Shown here piece by piece: positions 23,320 through 35,269 of a DNA stretch of 64,000 nt; the stretch's first letter is position 1, and the number at the start of each line of letters is the position of its first letter. The position numbers and the translations under genes are program-made. The stretch lies in assembly GCF_036373705.1 (NCBI RefSeq), contig NC_089854.1, positions 23,786,339 through 23,850,338 on the forward strand. The letters are read 5' to 3'. The notes beneath the pieces were generated by a model. It was not told the origin of the DNA. It ran no database searches and saw nothing but the letters and a program-made list of their open reading frames with translations. Source of the stretch: Amia ocellicauda (lineage: Eukaryota > Chordata > Actinopteri > Amiiformes > Amiidae).

Positions 23320-25639
23320 TACATGTTTCACTAGAAAACACAACTTCTTCCTAAGAATGCACAGTTGAATAATCTCATTAAATTTAGGCAGTCCATCTAC
23401 AGATCTGTGTACAATAAGCATCCCCTCACTGTAACGTATACCACTGCAAGACACATTTTTTGCCATATGAACCTCAGTCAGATCTGGGTATCTCTGCTTC
23501 AGAGTAGACACTACTCCCTCATTAAGGACATCAACAGGCATGACTGAGATGTCTGCAACCTCTAAGAATAACTTCTTGAGAATGGAGGAATGTGTGTGAT
23601 AGGCAAGCATGAACTGGTGTGTAATAGCTAGTGAACAAGGTATATTCTTAAAGCAATTAGTATGACGAGCAACCTGCTTGAAGAAGCTATGTTTAGCCTC
23701 AAATCTCATCGTCCACAGTGCAATTAGATGTCCGAAGCAACAAATCATTTGTGGATAGTACTCTAAATAGTGATGTTTTTGTAGGAGCTTGATTTGTGGA
23801 AAGAGTTCAAGATAGCGCTGTCTGTAATCATAGATTCTGGCTTCAAAATACACAATGGTCTCATCTGTGTGAACAGGAGCCACAACCAACTCAACTATGT
23901 CCTTAAGATCTAGAATCACTTGCCATGCTGGCTCATCTTCTGGCAAAATTTGCCCAATCACAAAGGGAAGCAATCTTAGCAAGGCCCAATTTTCATGCAC
24001 GTTGCCACCTATAGTGTTGTTAGATTTGAAAGAGCATGGTATGGTATGGGGCAATTGGTTTTGTCCGCCCATTTGTACGGAAATGTCTGGTTCAATGTGT
24101 TAAGGCCATCAAAAGTGAAGTATTTTTTGGAGATCAATAAATTAATACAGCATGCAAGTTCGACAGGAACAACACCCTCAAAGAGATCATGCACAATATC
24201 AGGAGCATAGCCAGTGCTAAGATGAAAATGCAAAATGTGCTCTGTTATAATACACTGTTTTTTGACACCACAGCAAATAGTTGCATTCTCCTGAGCAGTC
24301 TGGACATGAACATCATAGATATCTCTGTTTCTAAGTTGGAACCTGCACATTGACCCACCAGAAAAACTCTCAACAAATCCACCTATTCTATGGGCTCCAC
24401 AATTGTCAGCTATTACACACTGGACACTACCTTTAACAAACTGACCAAGCTGAGAAATAAAGACACTGTGCTGTTCTAATATGCTTGCAAGAGAGGCTCC
24501 AACACTTTTCCATAGCCATAGGCTTTGACATCATCAGATTTGCACAGAACAGCTAAATAGATAGAGGTTAGTGTTGAATGGGAACCTGGTGGCAAATTAC
24601 CCAAAACCCAATAGACGCCACAGAGTTTGTGCTTCTTACGAGATGTCCCAAGAGGGTTACACATCTAAAAATCATCAACATAAAACTACTAATCTCAAAC
24701 CTTCACCAGACAGAAAATGATTTTGTTTATAGTACTTACCGTCTCTTATGGTTCTGTACTCTTGGAGATCAGCCAATAATTGGTCTTGTATTCTCTGAGT
24801 TTCAAGATGTTCATGGACACCTTTTTGAGAGAGCAACTGTTGCAAAGATTGTAATATAGAGATGTACTGAAATGCATCTAGTATATACTCAACCGGCTCT
24901 AAAACACCAAAATGAGTGGTATAGTACTGTGTACGTTTATATGCAGTAGCAAGAGGGCCATCCTTTGCAACAGCTATGCCCAACAGATTAGATTTGCATA
25001 GAACAGTGGAAAGTTCATTAACTACTGACTCTTCAACTTTTTTATAAAACTTGAAGTTCAGAAAGGACCTCATCAATAACTGTCTTTGGAATGTGAACAA
25101 TATTTTCCAACTTTGTAATGCAAGCAATTTTCTCTTCAATAACATTTGGCAGGTGTAATTCTGCAGCATCACCACAACTTGTTGTCTGACTGATGCAACT
25201 GACCGCTTGTAACAACATTGGCTTTGAAGTCTTTCAATGAATGTTGGTTGTGTTTCCTGTTTTTATGTGTGTTGAATGTACTGTAAACATTAGTTTTAAA
25301 TGTGCATCCTAGAAACATACATGGAACCATTTCATCATGAATGAGATATCGATTGATGTGTTGAAAATAATCTCTTTCTGTTGCTAGGTCTCTGCATGAG
25401 CACACATGACACTGGAATGTAGATACTTCTACTGGCTTTGAAGTTTGCTGTTTACCATGACTTTTGTTTGTGTGATTTAGTAGCTTACCCCATGTATTAA
25501 ATGTACACGGGCAAACTGTGTATGGACATGGATAGTGATAACTGCCCCTAAAATGCCCATGAGTCTGCCTAAAATGTTGCAACAACATATACCTGCTAGC
25601 TAGTTCTAAACTGCACTCTTTGCACTGCCACATTCATAA

Positions 25640-26275
25640 TCCTGAAAAGGGAGAATAAAGAGAATTAGCACATATCAAATTGAACGATGCAGTGATGCAT
25701 GATACAATGATACAGATCAGCCTGTGCTAGCATTGAGCAAGTAGCCTATTTCTTACTATCACTAGGAGGTTGCCACTAGCTTGGTAATGCTGATCAAACT
25801 ATGAAAGATGAGATAAATATATTAGAGGCGTGAGTACAAGTGGTAGAGAACTCAGATGTTCATCTACAAGTCAAAATTGCATTAGAGTACTGTACTCGTC
25901 CCCCAAAAAAACTGATAAAATGTTAACATTTAGTATGGACTAGCAATCGTTTCACTGCAATACTGAACTTACATATACATGCTTGCATTATTTACATTTC
26001 CTTAAATGGGATACTATGTGGGAATAGACCACAATATTTAACATTGTATATTAAACAAGAGTGAATTTGCAATAGCTGCGACCACGTTACACGTGCATGC
26101 AATTTTTGTGCACAAACCGACAGACCGAGCTTCCCAGATAAAAATGTGCTTGAAATATCTTACCTCAAATAGTGCTAGACTAGCTAGTTATCTAGTGTTA
26201 ACCTTGTGTTTTAGGTCCATTTAGTTTACAAGACGTTTCAGAAAGTGGCGGAAGATTCTAAGCAAGGTTAGCTAG
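25640..26275. other. Upstream flank of zinc-finger/transposase-like gene
   Basis: No coding frame is recognised. A possible acceptor (CCCTTTTCAG on the minus strand, near 25,640) precedes the zinc-finger start, so a leader exon may lie here. No terminal inverted repeat of the putative large element could be identified by eye. Confidence 0.4.
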
Positions 26276-27574
26276 CTTAAAAGGAGTGCTCCTAATCTCA
26301 GCTCGTTACCTGTATAAAAGACACCTGTCCACAGAAGCAATCAATCAATCAGATTCCAAACTCTCCACCATGGCCAAGACCAAAGAGCTGTCCAAGGATG
26401 TCAGGGACAAGATTGTAGACCTACACAAGGCTGGAATGGGCTACAAGACCATCGCCAAGCAGCTTGGTGAGAAGGTGACAACAGTTGGTGCGATTATTCG
26501 CAAATGGAAGAAACACAAAATAACTGTCAGTCTCCCTCAGTCTGGGGCTCCATGCAAGATCTCACCTCATGGAGTTTCAATGATCATGAGAACGGTGAGG
26601 AATCAGCCCAGAACTACACGGGAGGATCATGTTAATGATTTCAAGGCAGCTGGGACCATAGTCACCAAGAAAACAATTGGTAACACACTACGCCGTGAAG
26701 GACTGAAATCCTGCAGCGCCCGCAAAGTCCCCCTTGCACATGTACAGGCCCGTCTGAAGTTGAACATCTGAATGATTCAGAGGAGAACTGGGTGAAAGTG
26801 CTGTGGTCAGATGAGACCAAAATCGAGCTCTTTGGCATCAACTCAACTCGCCGTGTTTGGAGGAGGAGGAATGACCCCAAGAACACCATCCCCACCGTCA
26901 AACATGGAGGTGGAAACATTATGCTTTGGGGGTGTTTTTCTGCTAAGGGGACAGGACAAGTGCACCGCATCAAAGGGACGATGGACGGGGCCATGTACTG
27001 TCAAATCTTGGGTGAGAACCTCCTTCCCTCAGCCAGGGCATTGAAAATGGGTCGTGGATGGGTATTCCAGCATGACAATGACCCAAAACACACAGCCAAG
27101 GCAACAAAGGAGTGGCTAAAGAAGAAGCACATTAAGGTCCTGGGGTGGCCTAGCCAGTCTCCAGACCTTACTCCCATAGAAAATCTGTGGAGGGAGCTGA
27201 AGGTTCGAGTTGCCAAACGTCAGCCTCGAAACCTTAATGACTTGGAGAGGATCTGCAAAGAGGAGTGGGACAAAATCCCTCCTGTGATGTGTGCAAACCT
27301 GGTGGCCAACTACAAGAAACGTCTGACCTCTGTGATTGCCAACAAGGGTTTTGCCACCAAGTACTAAGTCGAAGGGGTCAAATACTTATTTCACTCATTA
27401 ACATGCAAATCAATTTATAACTTTTTTGAAATGTGTTTTTCTGGATTTTTTTGTTGTTATTCAGTCTCTCACTGTTAAAATACACCTACCATTAAAATGA
27501 TAGACTGATCATTTCTTTGTCAGTGGGCAAACGTACAAAATCAGCAGGTGATCAAATACTTTTTTCCCTCACTG
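26276..27574 (+). mobile_element. Tc1 element (DD34E family), 5'-truncated, copy B
   Basis: Same family as the element at 21.7 kb but in the opposite orientation, very similar, and missing its left terminal repeat. The match begins in the loop of the palindrome (TTAAAAGGAGTGCTCC). The right end is intact (...CCCTCACTG then TA). It encodes the helix-turn-helix part at 26,286-26,771 and the catalytic part at 26,792-27,367 ([23 protein letters not shown]), with the same frame break between them as copy A. Immobile by its own means and lacking one end. Confidence 0.92.
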
Positions 27575-27623
27575 TAGGTGAAACTATTAATACATTTTAT
27601 GTTACACAAATTAAATATACATA

Positions 27624-28332
27624 CACCGATCAGCCATAACATTATGACCACCTGCTTAATATTGTGTAGGTCCCCCTTTCGCTGCCAAAACAGCCCTGAC
27701 CCGTCAAGGCATGGAGTCCACTAGACCTCTGAAGGTGTGCTGTGGTATCTGGCATCAAGACGTTAGCAGCAGATCCTTTAAGTCCTGTAATTTGCTAGGT
27801 GGGTCCTCCATGGATCGGACTTGTTTGTCAAGCACATCCCACAGATGCTCGATTGGATTGAGATCTGGGGAATTTGGAGGCCAAGTCAACACCTTGAACT
27901 CGTGATTCATCAGACCAGGCCACCTTCTTCCATTGCTCCGTGGTCCAGTTCTGATGCTCACGTGCCCATTGTAGGTTCTTTCGGCAGTGGACAGGGGTCA
28001 GCATGGGCACCCTGACTGGTCTGCGGCTACGCAGCCCCATACGCAACAAACTGCGATGCACTGTGTGTTCTGACACCTTTCTATCAGAACCAGCATTCAC
28101 TTTTTCAGCTATTTGAGCTACAGTAGCTCGTCTGTTGGATTGGACCACACGGGCCAGCCTTCGCTCCCCACGTGCATCAGTGAGCCTTGGCAGCCCATGA
28201 CCCTGTCGCCAGTTCACCGCTTTTCCTTCCTTGGACCACTTTTGATAGGTACTGACCAGGTGCCATGATAATGACATTATCAGTGTTATTCACTTCTCCT
28301 GTCAGTGGTCATAATGTTATGGCTGATCGGTG
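27624..28332 (-). mobile_element. Tc1-like deletion derivative (family 3, copy 2)
   Basis: Both ends (CACCGATCAGCCATAACATT and complement) and flanking TA are present. The minus strand encodes the transposase N-terminus ([27 protein letters not shown]) joined directly to the C-terminal [16 protein letters not shown] block in another frame, the same junction as copies 1 and 3. It is about 180 bp shorter than copy 1 because the start of the gene is also deleted (the N-terminal DLSDFDKGQ block is absent). Confidence 0.9.
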
Positions 28333-28339
28333 TATTTTG

Positions 28340-28396
28340 TAAGTTGGCCTGGATAAGGGTGTCTGCTAATAAATAAATGATAATAATGAGTATTAA
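28340..28396 (+). repeat. L2-like 3' tail
   Basis: GTAAGTTGGCCTGGATAAGG then GTGTCTGCTAATAAATAAAT, followed by GATAATAATG. Same tail motif as the LINE at 41.57 kb. Confidence 0.6.
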
Positions 28397-28497
28397 TAAA
28401 AAAGATGAACTAAGATTTTGGATAAAAAAGGAAAGTAACTGATCTGAAAAAATCTCCAGCCAGCAGTAACGTTAGCTAGGTAGTGAGCTAGACTTAT

Positions 28498-28715
28498 ACA
28501 TAAGAACATAAGAAAGTTTACAAACGAAAGGAGGCCATTCAACCTATCGTGATCGTTTGGAGTCCATTAATAACTGAGTGATCCAAGAATCTTATCCAGT
28601 CTGATTTTAAATGTTCCTACATTTTCAGCTTCTACCACATCACTGGGGAGTTTGATTGGGGAGTTTGTTCCAGATTGTGACTACTCTCTGTGTGAAAAAC
28701 ACATTGTCAATCAGA
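28498..28715 (+). repeat. Interspersed repeat of non-teleost-fish type
   Basis: Starts ACATAAGAACATAAGAAAGT, then GGAGGCCATTCAACC, and ends near CTCTGTGTGAAAAACACATT. I recognise this as a very common dispersed repeat in gar, bowfin, sturgeon and other vertebrate sequences. Its formal class is not known to me. Confidence 0.6.
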
Positions 28716-28936
28716 CATCAACTCTTTAGCTGAACTTCCGATATTGTTTCCTGTAATATCAATCACCAAATAAGTTGCAGAGATGCATATGAGTCATACA
28801 TATGCTTCAGGGGAAACAAATTATGGCTTGAAGACTTATCAGTTGGATTCTACAAAGGCAAGGTAAGCTCATCCCACTTTCTTTCTATGCTTAGCCCATG
28901 TTCCACAATATCACAGTGCGTGCAGGCTAGCTAGAC

Positions 28937-29096
28937 CAGTGGTTCTCCAACTGTGTGCCATCGCACACTGGTGTGCATTGGAATTAGTCTTATCTATCAT
29001 GATTTACATAGCTATAATCATATGTAAAGGTGTGCTTTGGAAATAGTTGTTTTCATAAATGGTGTGCTTTGTGACAAAAACATTTGAGAACCACTG
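28937..29096. mobile_element. hAT MITE with exact 8-bp target duplication
   Basis: Ends CAGTGGTTCTCCAACTGTGT and ...ACATTTGAGAACCACTG are inverted repeats. Both flanks read AGCTAGAC (28,929-28,936 and 29,097-29,104), an exact 8-bp duplication typical of hAT. It is 160 bp long with no coding capacity. Confidence 0.88.
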
Positions 29097-29387
29097 AGCT
29101 AGACTAGTTAGCTAGCTAAAGAGCCCTGTTCTTCACCAACCTGAGCTTGTAACGTTAGATGAGGCAGTGGCACTCTCATGTCCTGACTCATCTGCTGCTA
29201 CAGCTACAGGAGATAACTCATCCTCATCCTCCACCTCCTCTAGCCTCGCCTGCACCTACTTGCCATGATTCTTTTTCTTTTGAAAAAGCTTCTTATATCC
29301 ATAGCCGCCCTTCAACTCAAGTCTTGCCTTAGTAAATTAGCTAGCACCAGATGCCAACAATGACAAGCCCTGTAACCGGTGCTTTCG

Positions 29388-29447
<60 letters not shown>

Positions 29448-29454
29448 TTCTCTC
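29388..29454. repeat. (TC)n microsatellite
   Basis: About 65 bp of CT/TC dinucleotide repeat next to AAATTCAAATTC repeats. Apparent open frames across it (poly Leu-Ser or Arg-Glu) are repeat artefacts. Confidence 0.9.
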
Positions 29455-30545
29455 AAATTCAAATTCAAAATTCAAATTCAAAACAAGCTTTATTGGTATG
29501 AGATGTTTACACACAAGTATTGCCAAAGCAATTGGGAACATTGAAATTATATACAATAACATTAAAAACTTTACAAATAAAAAATAAAATATTGCATTAA
29601 TTTACAATTTACATATATTTTACATTATTAATGTGCTGTGTTGGTGGTTTGGAAACATGGTTGCAGTTCTCTGGCCATGTGGCAGGCTGTGTGTACTCTG
29701 CTGCTCCCACAGCACCACTCTGAGCTGCGCCTCTGTGCTGAGCTGGGGGAAGTCATGGACTCTGCTGGCGAATCTGGAGAAGAAGGTGTTTCTGACCTGT
29801 GTGTATTTGGAGCAGTTCAGGGTGAAGTGCGCCTCTGTCTCTACCTCCCTGGACCCTCACTGTCCACACAGGCATCTGTCTCTGGGTGTTCAGGTCTGCC
29901 TATGCCATCCAGTCTCCACCTCCAGGCTGTGGTGGCTCAGTCTGTACCTGGTCAGAGTGTGTCTCTGCTTGGGGTCTGTGACCAGTGTCAGGTATTCTGC
30001 CGGGGTGTATCCTCTGCCCAGGGCCCTGTAGCGCTATAGCTGGTTCTGCTCTTTGGTTTGTTGAGCCCAGTGCTCAATGTAGCTGCAGTGCAGTGCCGCA
30101 GCTCTGCGGTTTTTTACTTCTGTGAGAGTGTTTCTTGGGCCTCAGATTTGATGATTCTGCCAGAGTTTTGAAGATGTGGTTATGGTCTTTCACGGCATGG
30201 TTGACTCCTGTCCTGTCCTTGGGGTAGGTGTTTTGCAGGAACTGGGTCAGGAGCTGGTTTGGTTCTTCACTGCTCAGGTCGCTTTCGTACTGCTCTCTGC
30301 TGTCTGGTGTCCATCTGTAGCAGGGCTGGAGTTTGAGCAGGTGTGGTGAGGGGACGGCGCCTGTGCGCAGGTAGAGGTTGTGGTCTGAAAGTGCTGACTG
30401 CGGTCTGATTACATAGGCATTGATGCTGTGAGGGTCGAGGTCAGTGATGGTGTAGTCCACCATCTCTCTCAGCTCACACAAAATGTGTGTGTGCCAAGTA
30501 ATGTGAAGTAGATCTGCTGTTTGAATGACACACAGAGGACACAAA
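29455..30545 (-). mobile_element. LINE relic (endonuclease end joined to C-terminal domain)
   Basis: On the minus strand, 30,530-30,090 encodes VDYTITDLDPHSINAYVIRP, SALSDHNLYLR and WTPDSREQYESDLSSEEPNQ, the end of an apurinic-type LINE endonuclease and the following linker. The stretch 30,050-29,640 reads as the C-terminal cysteine/histidine-rich region in broken frames. The 3' end at 29,455-29,510 (AAATTCAAATTC repeats, AACAAGCTTTATTGG) is a common fish LINE terminus. The reverse transcriptase between the two parts is deleted. An L1/Tx1-like affiliation is likely but not certain. Confidence 0.6.
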
Positions 30546-30699
30546 ACATACTTGCATTGCATTTTTTGCATTTAATGCATGATCGAAATGACAGATGAAT
30601 AGATCCGGAGCTATATAAAACATTCGAGCTTGTAGCCCCGGACGCCCAGGCTTAATGACACCGCTGTTTGTCTGCATCCGCAGCCGAATCAGCTTCGAA

Positions 30700-31648
30700 T
30701 CATTTAGTCATGTGACTAGGCTGAATGGGGCTTCATTACCTCATACTGTTTCATACAAGCTTCTCCCTTTGTGGAAGTGTTTGCACTTCTTAGAAGAAAG
30801 ACAGAACCCTGCACATATTGTGTAGAAAATAACACAAAACGTGTCATAGTACTATTAACACATTTATTGTGTAGAATTTCTTCACATTACTTCTAAGTGT
30901 GTAAATGAAACCACCTGAAAAACAGATTTTAAAAATGCTATCAATCTTTTTAAAACTAGTTCCATGCAAGTAATGCTTAGAGCACTTTTATACACACCCA
31001 CAGTTGTTCCAGTATGTTTTATACAGGTCTCCAGCTGAATTAAAGTTGAAGTAAAAAAAACAAACAAACAAAAAACAATGATGCACGCTGACATTTTTCA
31101 AATTTCAAATATCGTCAATGGTCACTGATAAAATATTGTAATTGTAGTTACTATTTTGATAATACATTTGATTAATGCACACAATACAATTTTGTTATCC
31201 TGCACTGAAATATTTTGCTAGTAAAATATTTGAGTTAAACAAGCCGTTAATTACTTAAATTAACGAAACTCACAAATATTTTTCCTTTGGAGGAATGTGC
31301 TTAAATTCTAATTATATACCTTCATCAATTTCTACAGTATATAGCAGTTAAACATTCAAGCAGCAAAGACCTTTTCAATAGCCTACACAAAATATATATA
31401 TACTCTTACTTGAGAAACCCTTCCTCCATACAGCCGCTTCAGTTTAAATGGAGGCTATTCCCAGGCTGTGTTCAAGTTCAGAGGCTTTCCCGCTTTCATC
31501 TAATTGTCTGATTACTTGATAACTCTTTCCAACTCTATCTGATTAATCGGCTAAGCTGTTTGTCATAGAGTAGCGCGCGCACATACACACACGTGTATGT
31601 ATATGTATGTATATTAACGGATATATGTCTGCTGTTTATATATATATA
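30700..31648. other. AT-rich spacer
   Basis: No gene or clear repeat family was recognised between the LINE relic and the DD36E Tc1, apart from short (AC)n/(TATG)n runs near 31,575-31,650. Confidence 0.5.
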
Positions 31649-32797
31649 CACTCACCTAAAGGATTATTAGGAACACCTGTTCAATTTCTCATTAATGCAA
31701 TTATCTAACCAACCAATCACATGGCAGTTGCTTCAATGCATTTAGGGGTGTGGTCCTGGTCAAGACAATCTCCTGAACTCCAAACTGAATGTCTGAATGG
31801 GAAAGAAAGGTGATTTAAGCAATTTTGAGCGTGGCATGGTTGTTGGTGCCAGACGGGCCGGTCCGAGTATTTCACAATCTGCTCAGTTACTGGGATTTTC
31901 ACACACAACCATTCCTAGGGTTTACAAAGAATGGTGTGAAAAGGGAAAAACATCCAGTATGCGGCAGTCCTGTGGGCGAAAATGCCTTGTTGATGCTAGA
32001 GGTCAGAGGAGAATGGGCCGACTGATTCAAGCTGATAGAAGAGCAACTTTGACTGAAATAACCACTCGTTACAACCGAGGTATGCAACAAAGGATCTGTG
32101 AAGCCACAACACGTACAACCTTGAGGCGGATGGGCTACAACAGCAGAAGACCCCACCGGGTACCACTCATCTCCACTACAAATAGGAAAAAGAGGCTACA
32201 ATTTGCACAAGCTCACCAAAATTGGACAGTTGAAGACTGGAAAAATGTTGCCTGGTCTGATGAGTCTCGATTTCTGTTGAGACATTCAGATGGTAGAGTC
32301 AGAATTTGGCGTAAACAGAATGAGAACATGGATCCATCATGCCTTGTTACCACTGTGCAGGCTGGTGGTGGTGGTGTAATGGTGTGGGGGATGTTTTCTT
32401 GGCACACTTTAGGCCCCTTAGTGCCAATTGGGCATTGTTTAAATGCCACGGCCTACCTGAGCATTGTTTCTGACCATGTCCGTCCCTTTATGACCACCAT
32501 GTACCCATCCTCTGATGGCTACTTCCAGCAGGATAATGCACCATGTCACAAAGGTCGAATCATTTCAAATTGGTTTCTTGAACATGACAATGAGCTCACT
32601 GTACTAAACTGGCCCCCACAGTCACCAGATCTCAACCCAATAGAGCATCTTTGGGATGTGGTGGAACGGAAGCTTCGTGCCCTGGATTTGCTTCCCACAA
32701 ATCTCCATCAACTGCAAGATGCTATCCTATCAATATGGGCCAACATTTCTAAAGAATGCTTTCAGCACCTTGTTGAATCAATGCCACGTAGAATTAA
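31649..32797 (+). mobile_element. Tc1-like DD36E element, copy A, 3'-truncated
   Basis: The left end CACTCACCTAAAGGATTATT is preceded by TA. The frame at 31,797-32,816 begins MGKKGDLSNFERGMVVGARR and keeps AWSDES, FQQDNAPCHKG and [10 protein letters not shown], i.e. all three catalytic residues. At 32,797 the match to copies B and C stops within the C-terminal MPRRI block, so the last about 15 residues and the right terminal repeat are gone. The true transposase is therefore slightly C-terminally truncated and the element cannot be mobilised as a unit. Confidence 0.9.
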
Positions 32798-33166
32798 TTT
32801 ACAGTTGCCATTGTGAAGCAACACCTTCGCCTCTGGCTTTTCCTTCAGTTCGCATTAAACAGCCTTACCCAGTGAAGACGTGCTCACCGGAGCAGACCTC
32901 ACACTGAGCTCAGTGACCTTTTCAACAGGGGGCGCTAAATACATACAATGTATGTTTGTGTATCAAGTAAAGAAAGGACACACAGTATCAGCATGTGGCA
33001 AAATAACTCCTATTAAATCATATTTAATTATATTTGTATTTACATGTTGAGAAGTTAAAAAACAAAACGTTGAATTTGATGCCACCACAGTATTGAAAGA
33101 GATTGTTGTGATGGGACTTGGAAAACGATTGGTATGTATGCATGTAATTAATAATACTAATAATAC

Positions 33167-33647
33167 TGTAGCGACCCTGCAAACTGTACTGTCAGGGGGT
33201 TAGTGGTGTAGGAGTGCAGGAGAGTCAGTGTAGTTCTGTTGCGCATGCTTTGTTCTGTCTGTGCAGGTTATGACGCCTCTGGGCGCGAAAGAGCTGCCTG
33301 TCTGTCCCCCGGGCGCCTGCCAATGGTGGTTGCGCATACAGTATGTGCTGGCAATGCTTGCTTACAGTTGGTTGGTGCTGGGGGGACACAAGCGGGCTGT
33401 AAAAGGAGGTGATACATATGGGTGTGTTGCTGGGAAGGGCAGAGCGAGAACCGAGAGGTCTGTGGGTTTGATGCGGTGTGGAGACCTGTTTGCTTCTTTT
33501 CAAAGAAGAGTGTGTTCGCTGTTCCTACTTGCTGTCCTGGTGTAGACGACGGCCAACAGTAGTCTGTGTTATTTACACGTGCACAGAATAAACCGTGTAT
33601 TCGCAAACGGTACGTAAGTCTGTTACTTCATTTTGTGGGTCGTTACA
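33167..33647 (+). mobile_element. Solo LTR (481 bp) with 5-bp target duplication
   Basis: Starts TGTAGCGACCC and ends GGGTCGTTACA, an 11-bp inverted terminus with one mismatch and the TG...CA rule. The flanks AATAC (33,162-33,166) and AATAC (33,648-33,652) are identical. A polyadenylation signal AATAAA lies at 33,587 and a TATA-like TGTAAAAGG near 33,396. No internal retroelement coding is present, so it is a recombined solo LTR. The superfamily (Gypsy-like by length and duplication size) is not certain. Short frames within it are not genes. Confidence 0.85.
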
Positions 33648-33652
33648 ATACC

Positions 33653-34149
33653 ATTATTATTGCTACTACTACTACAATGTATCTAAGGTGACGAACATAA
33701 TTAAGTTATAATTTAAATAGAGTTAAGCACTATAAATGAATAATTAGTTAGAAATACAAACTTTTTTTTTTGCCCGGCTATACCTCTTCAGCAGCTGGTA
33801 GTAAAAAGGCAGAGGAGCACAGTGGCGCACAAAAGACTCATCTTTTTCTGTTCATTTTGTACAGGTTGTGAGTACAGACAGTTTTAAATCTGCGTTCCTT
33901 GTTAAACCACATCGCGACTAATATGTCATTTGAAAAGCTGCCGGGGTGAAGTGAGCCCGACAAATAACAGAATGCTCGTTTTCAAAAATGTAGCCTTAAT
34001 AAATCACCTTATTTATGGGATCTTTTGTGTTCCACTTGTGATATCACTGCCGAAAACTCTTCCTGATTGCTGTTTCTTGGCAGCGCAGCAAAAAACGGTT
34101 TCAGATGCAATTTCCTTATATTTATAGTGCAAAATACATTAGCGTACAG
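33653..34149. other. Spacer without recognised gene
   Basis: AT-rich sequence between the solo LTR and the next Tc1-like element. No supported feature. Confidence 0.5.
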
Positions 34150-35018
34150 GTGACAGGTGAAGTGAATAACACTGATGATCTCATTATCATGGCACCTGTC
34201 AGTGGGTGGGATATATTAGGCAGCAAGTGAACATTTTGTCCTCAAAGTTGATGTGTTAGAAGCAGGAAAAATGGGCAAGCGTAAGGATCTGAGCGACTTT
34301 GACAAGGGCCAAATTGTGATGGCTACACGACTGGGTCAGAGCATCTCCAAAACTGCAGCTCTTGTGGGGTGTTCCCAGTCTGCAGTGGTCAGTACCTATC
34401 AAAAGTGGTCCAAGGAAGGAAAAGCGGTGAACTGGCGACAGGGTCATGGGTGGCCAAGGCTCATTGATGCACGTGGGGAGCGAAGGCTGGCCCGTGTGGT
34501 CCAATCCAACAGATGAGCTACTTTAGCTCAAATTGCTGAAAAAGTGAATGCTGGCTCTGATAGAAAGGTGTCAGAACACACAGTGCATCGCAGTTTGTTG
34601 CGTATGGGGCTGTGTAGCCACAGACCAGTCGGTGCCCATGCTGACCCCTGTCCACTGCCGAAAGCGCCTACAATGGGCATGTGAGCGTCAGAACTGGACC
34701 ACGGAGCAATGGAAGAAGGTGGCCTGGTCTGATGAATCACGAGTTCAAGGTGTTGACTTGGCCTTCAAATTCCCCAGATCTCAAACCAATCGAGCATCTG
34801 TGGGATGTGCTGGCCAAACAAGTCCGATCCATGGCGGCCCCACCTCACAACTTACAGGACTTAAAGGATCTGCTGCTAACGTCTTGGTGCCAGATACCAC
34901 AGCACACCTTCAGAGGTCTAGTGGAGTCCATGCCTTGACGGGTCGGGGCTGTTTTGGTGGCAAAAGGGGGACCTACACAATATTAAGCAGGTGGTCATAA
35001 TGTTATGGCTGATCGGTG
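34150..35018 (+). mobile_element. Tc1-like deletion derivative (family 3, copy 3)
   Basis: Very similar to 2,490-3,333, with the same catalytic-core deletion ([11 protein letters not shown] joined to the PEDLKPIEHLW-type block), but the left terminal repeat is missing. The right end ...GCTGATCGGTG is followed by TA. A CGA to TGA change at 34,514 stops the remaining N-terminal frame after QSNR. Confidence 0.88.
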
Positions 35019-35269
35019 TATATAGCCTATAACGTATTTTATGGATATATAGTTAGTCTTAAATTCGAGGGTTTTGGGCTTCAAATGGGGCATTTAATAT
35101 CCTGTTCTGTGGGGAAATTATGTCCATCTCATAATGTAATATCTTAATGTTTCAGTGTTCCCCACAGCTGTATTATTAAAAATGGGTGCTTGAACATCGA
35201 AAACAAAGTACAAACTTGTAAAACAAGGTATCCAACTACAAAATAATAAAACGGATTTCATATAGCCCT

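Larger units (their letters stand above)
21564..25633 (-). pseudogene. C2H2 zinc-finger / transposase-like gene, interrupted by Tc1
   Basis: Order on the minus strand: 25,633-25,190 encodes about four C2H2 fingers (CKECSLELASRYMLLQH then FRQTH; CMFLGCTFKTNVYSTFNTH then KNRKH). 25,060-24,740 encodes a linker (GVLEPVEYILDAFQY). 24,664-23,330 encodes the main domain (CNPLGTSRKKHKLCGVYWVL, GYAPDIVHDLFEGVVPVELA, WTMRFEAKHSFFKQVARHTN). 21,748-21,580 continues the same frame (CAWYREHYGGFELSASPTRE, VEYMVGGLHMVMLKRF). The 'HDLFEGVVP' and 'MRFEAKHSFFK' motifs recur in many uncharacterised fish and invertebrate proteins that look transposon-derived; the superfamily (possibly CACTA/EnSpm-like) is a guess. 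A Tc1 splits the coding exon exactly at a TA, and frame breaks near 25,150, 25,060 and 24,480 show it is dead. Confidence 0.6.

Noticed and set aside
29351-29587. Open frames rich in Leu-Ser or Arg-Glu
   Set aside because: They run through a (TC)n microsatellite and have no other support.
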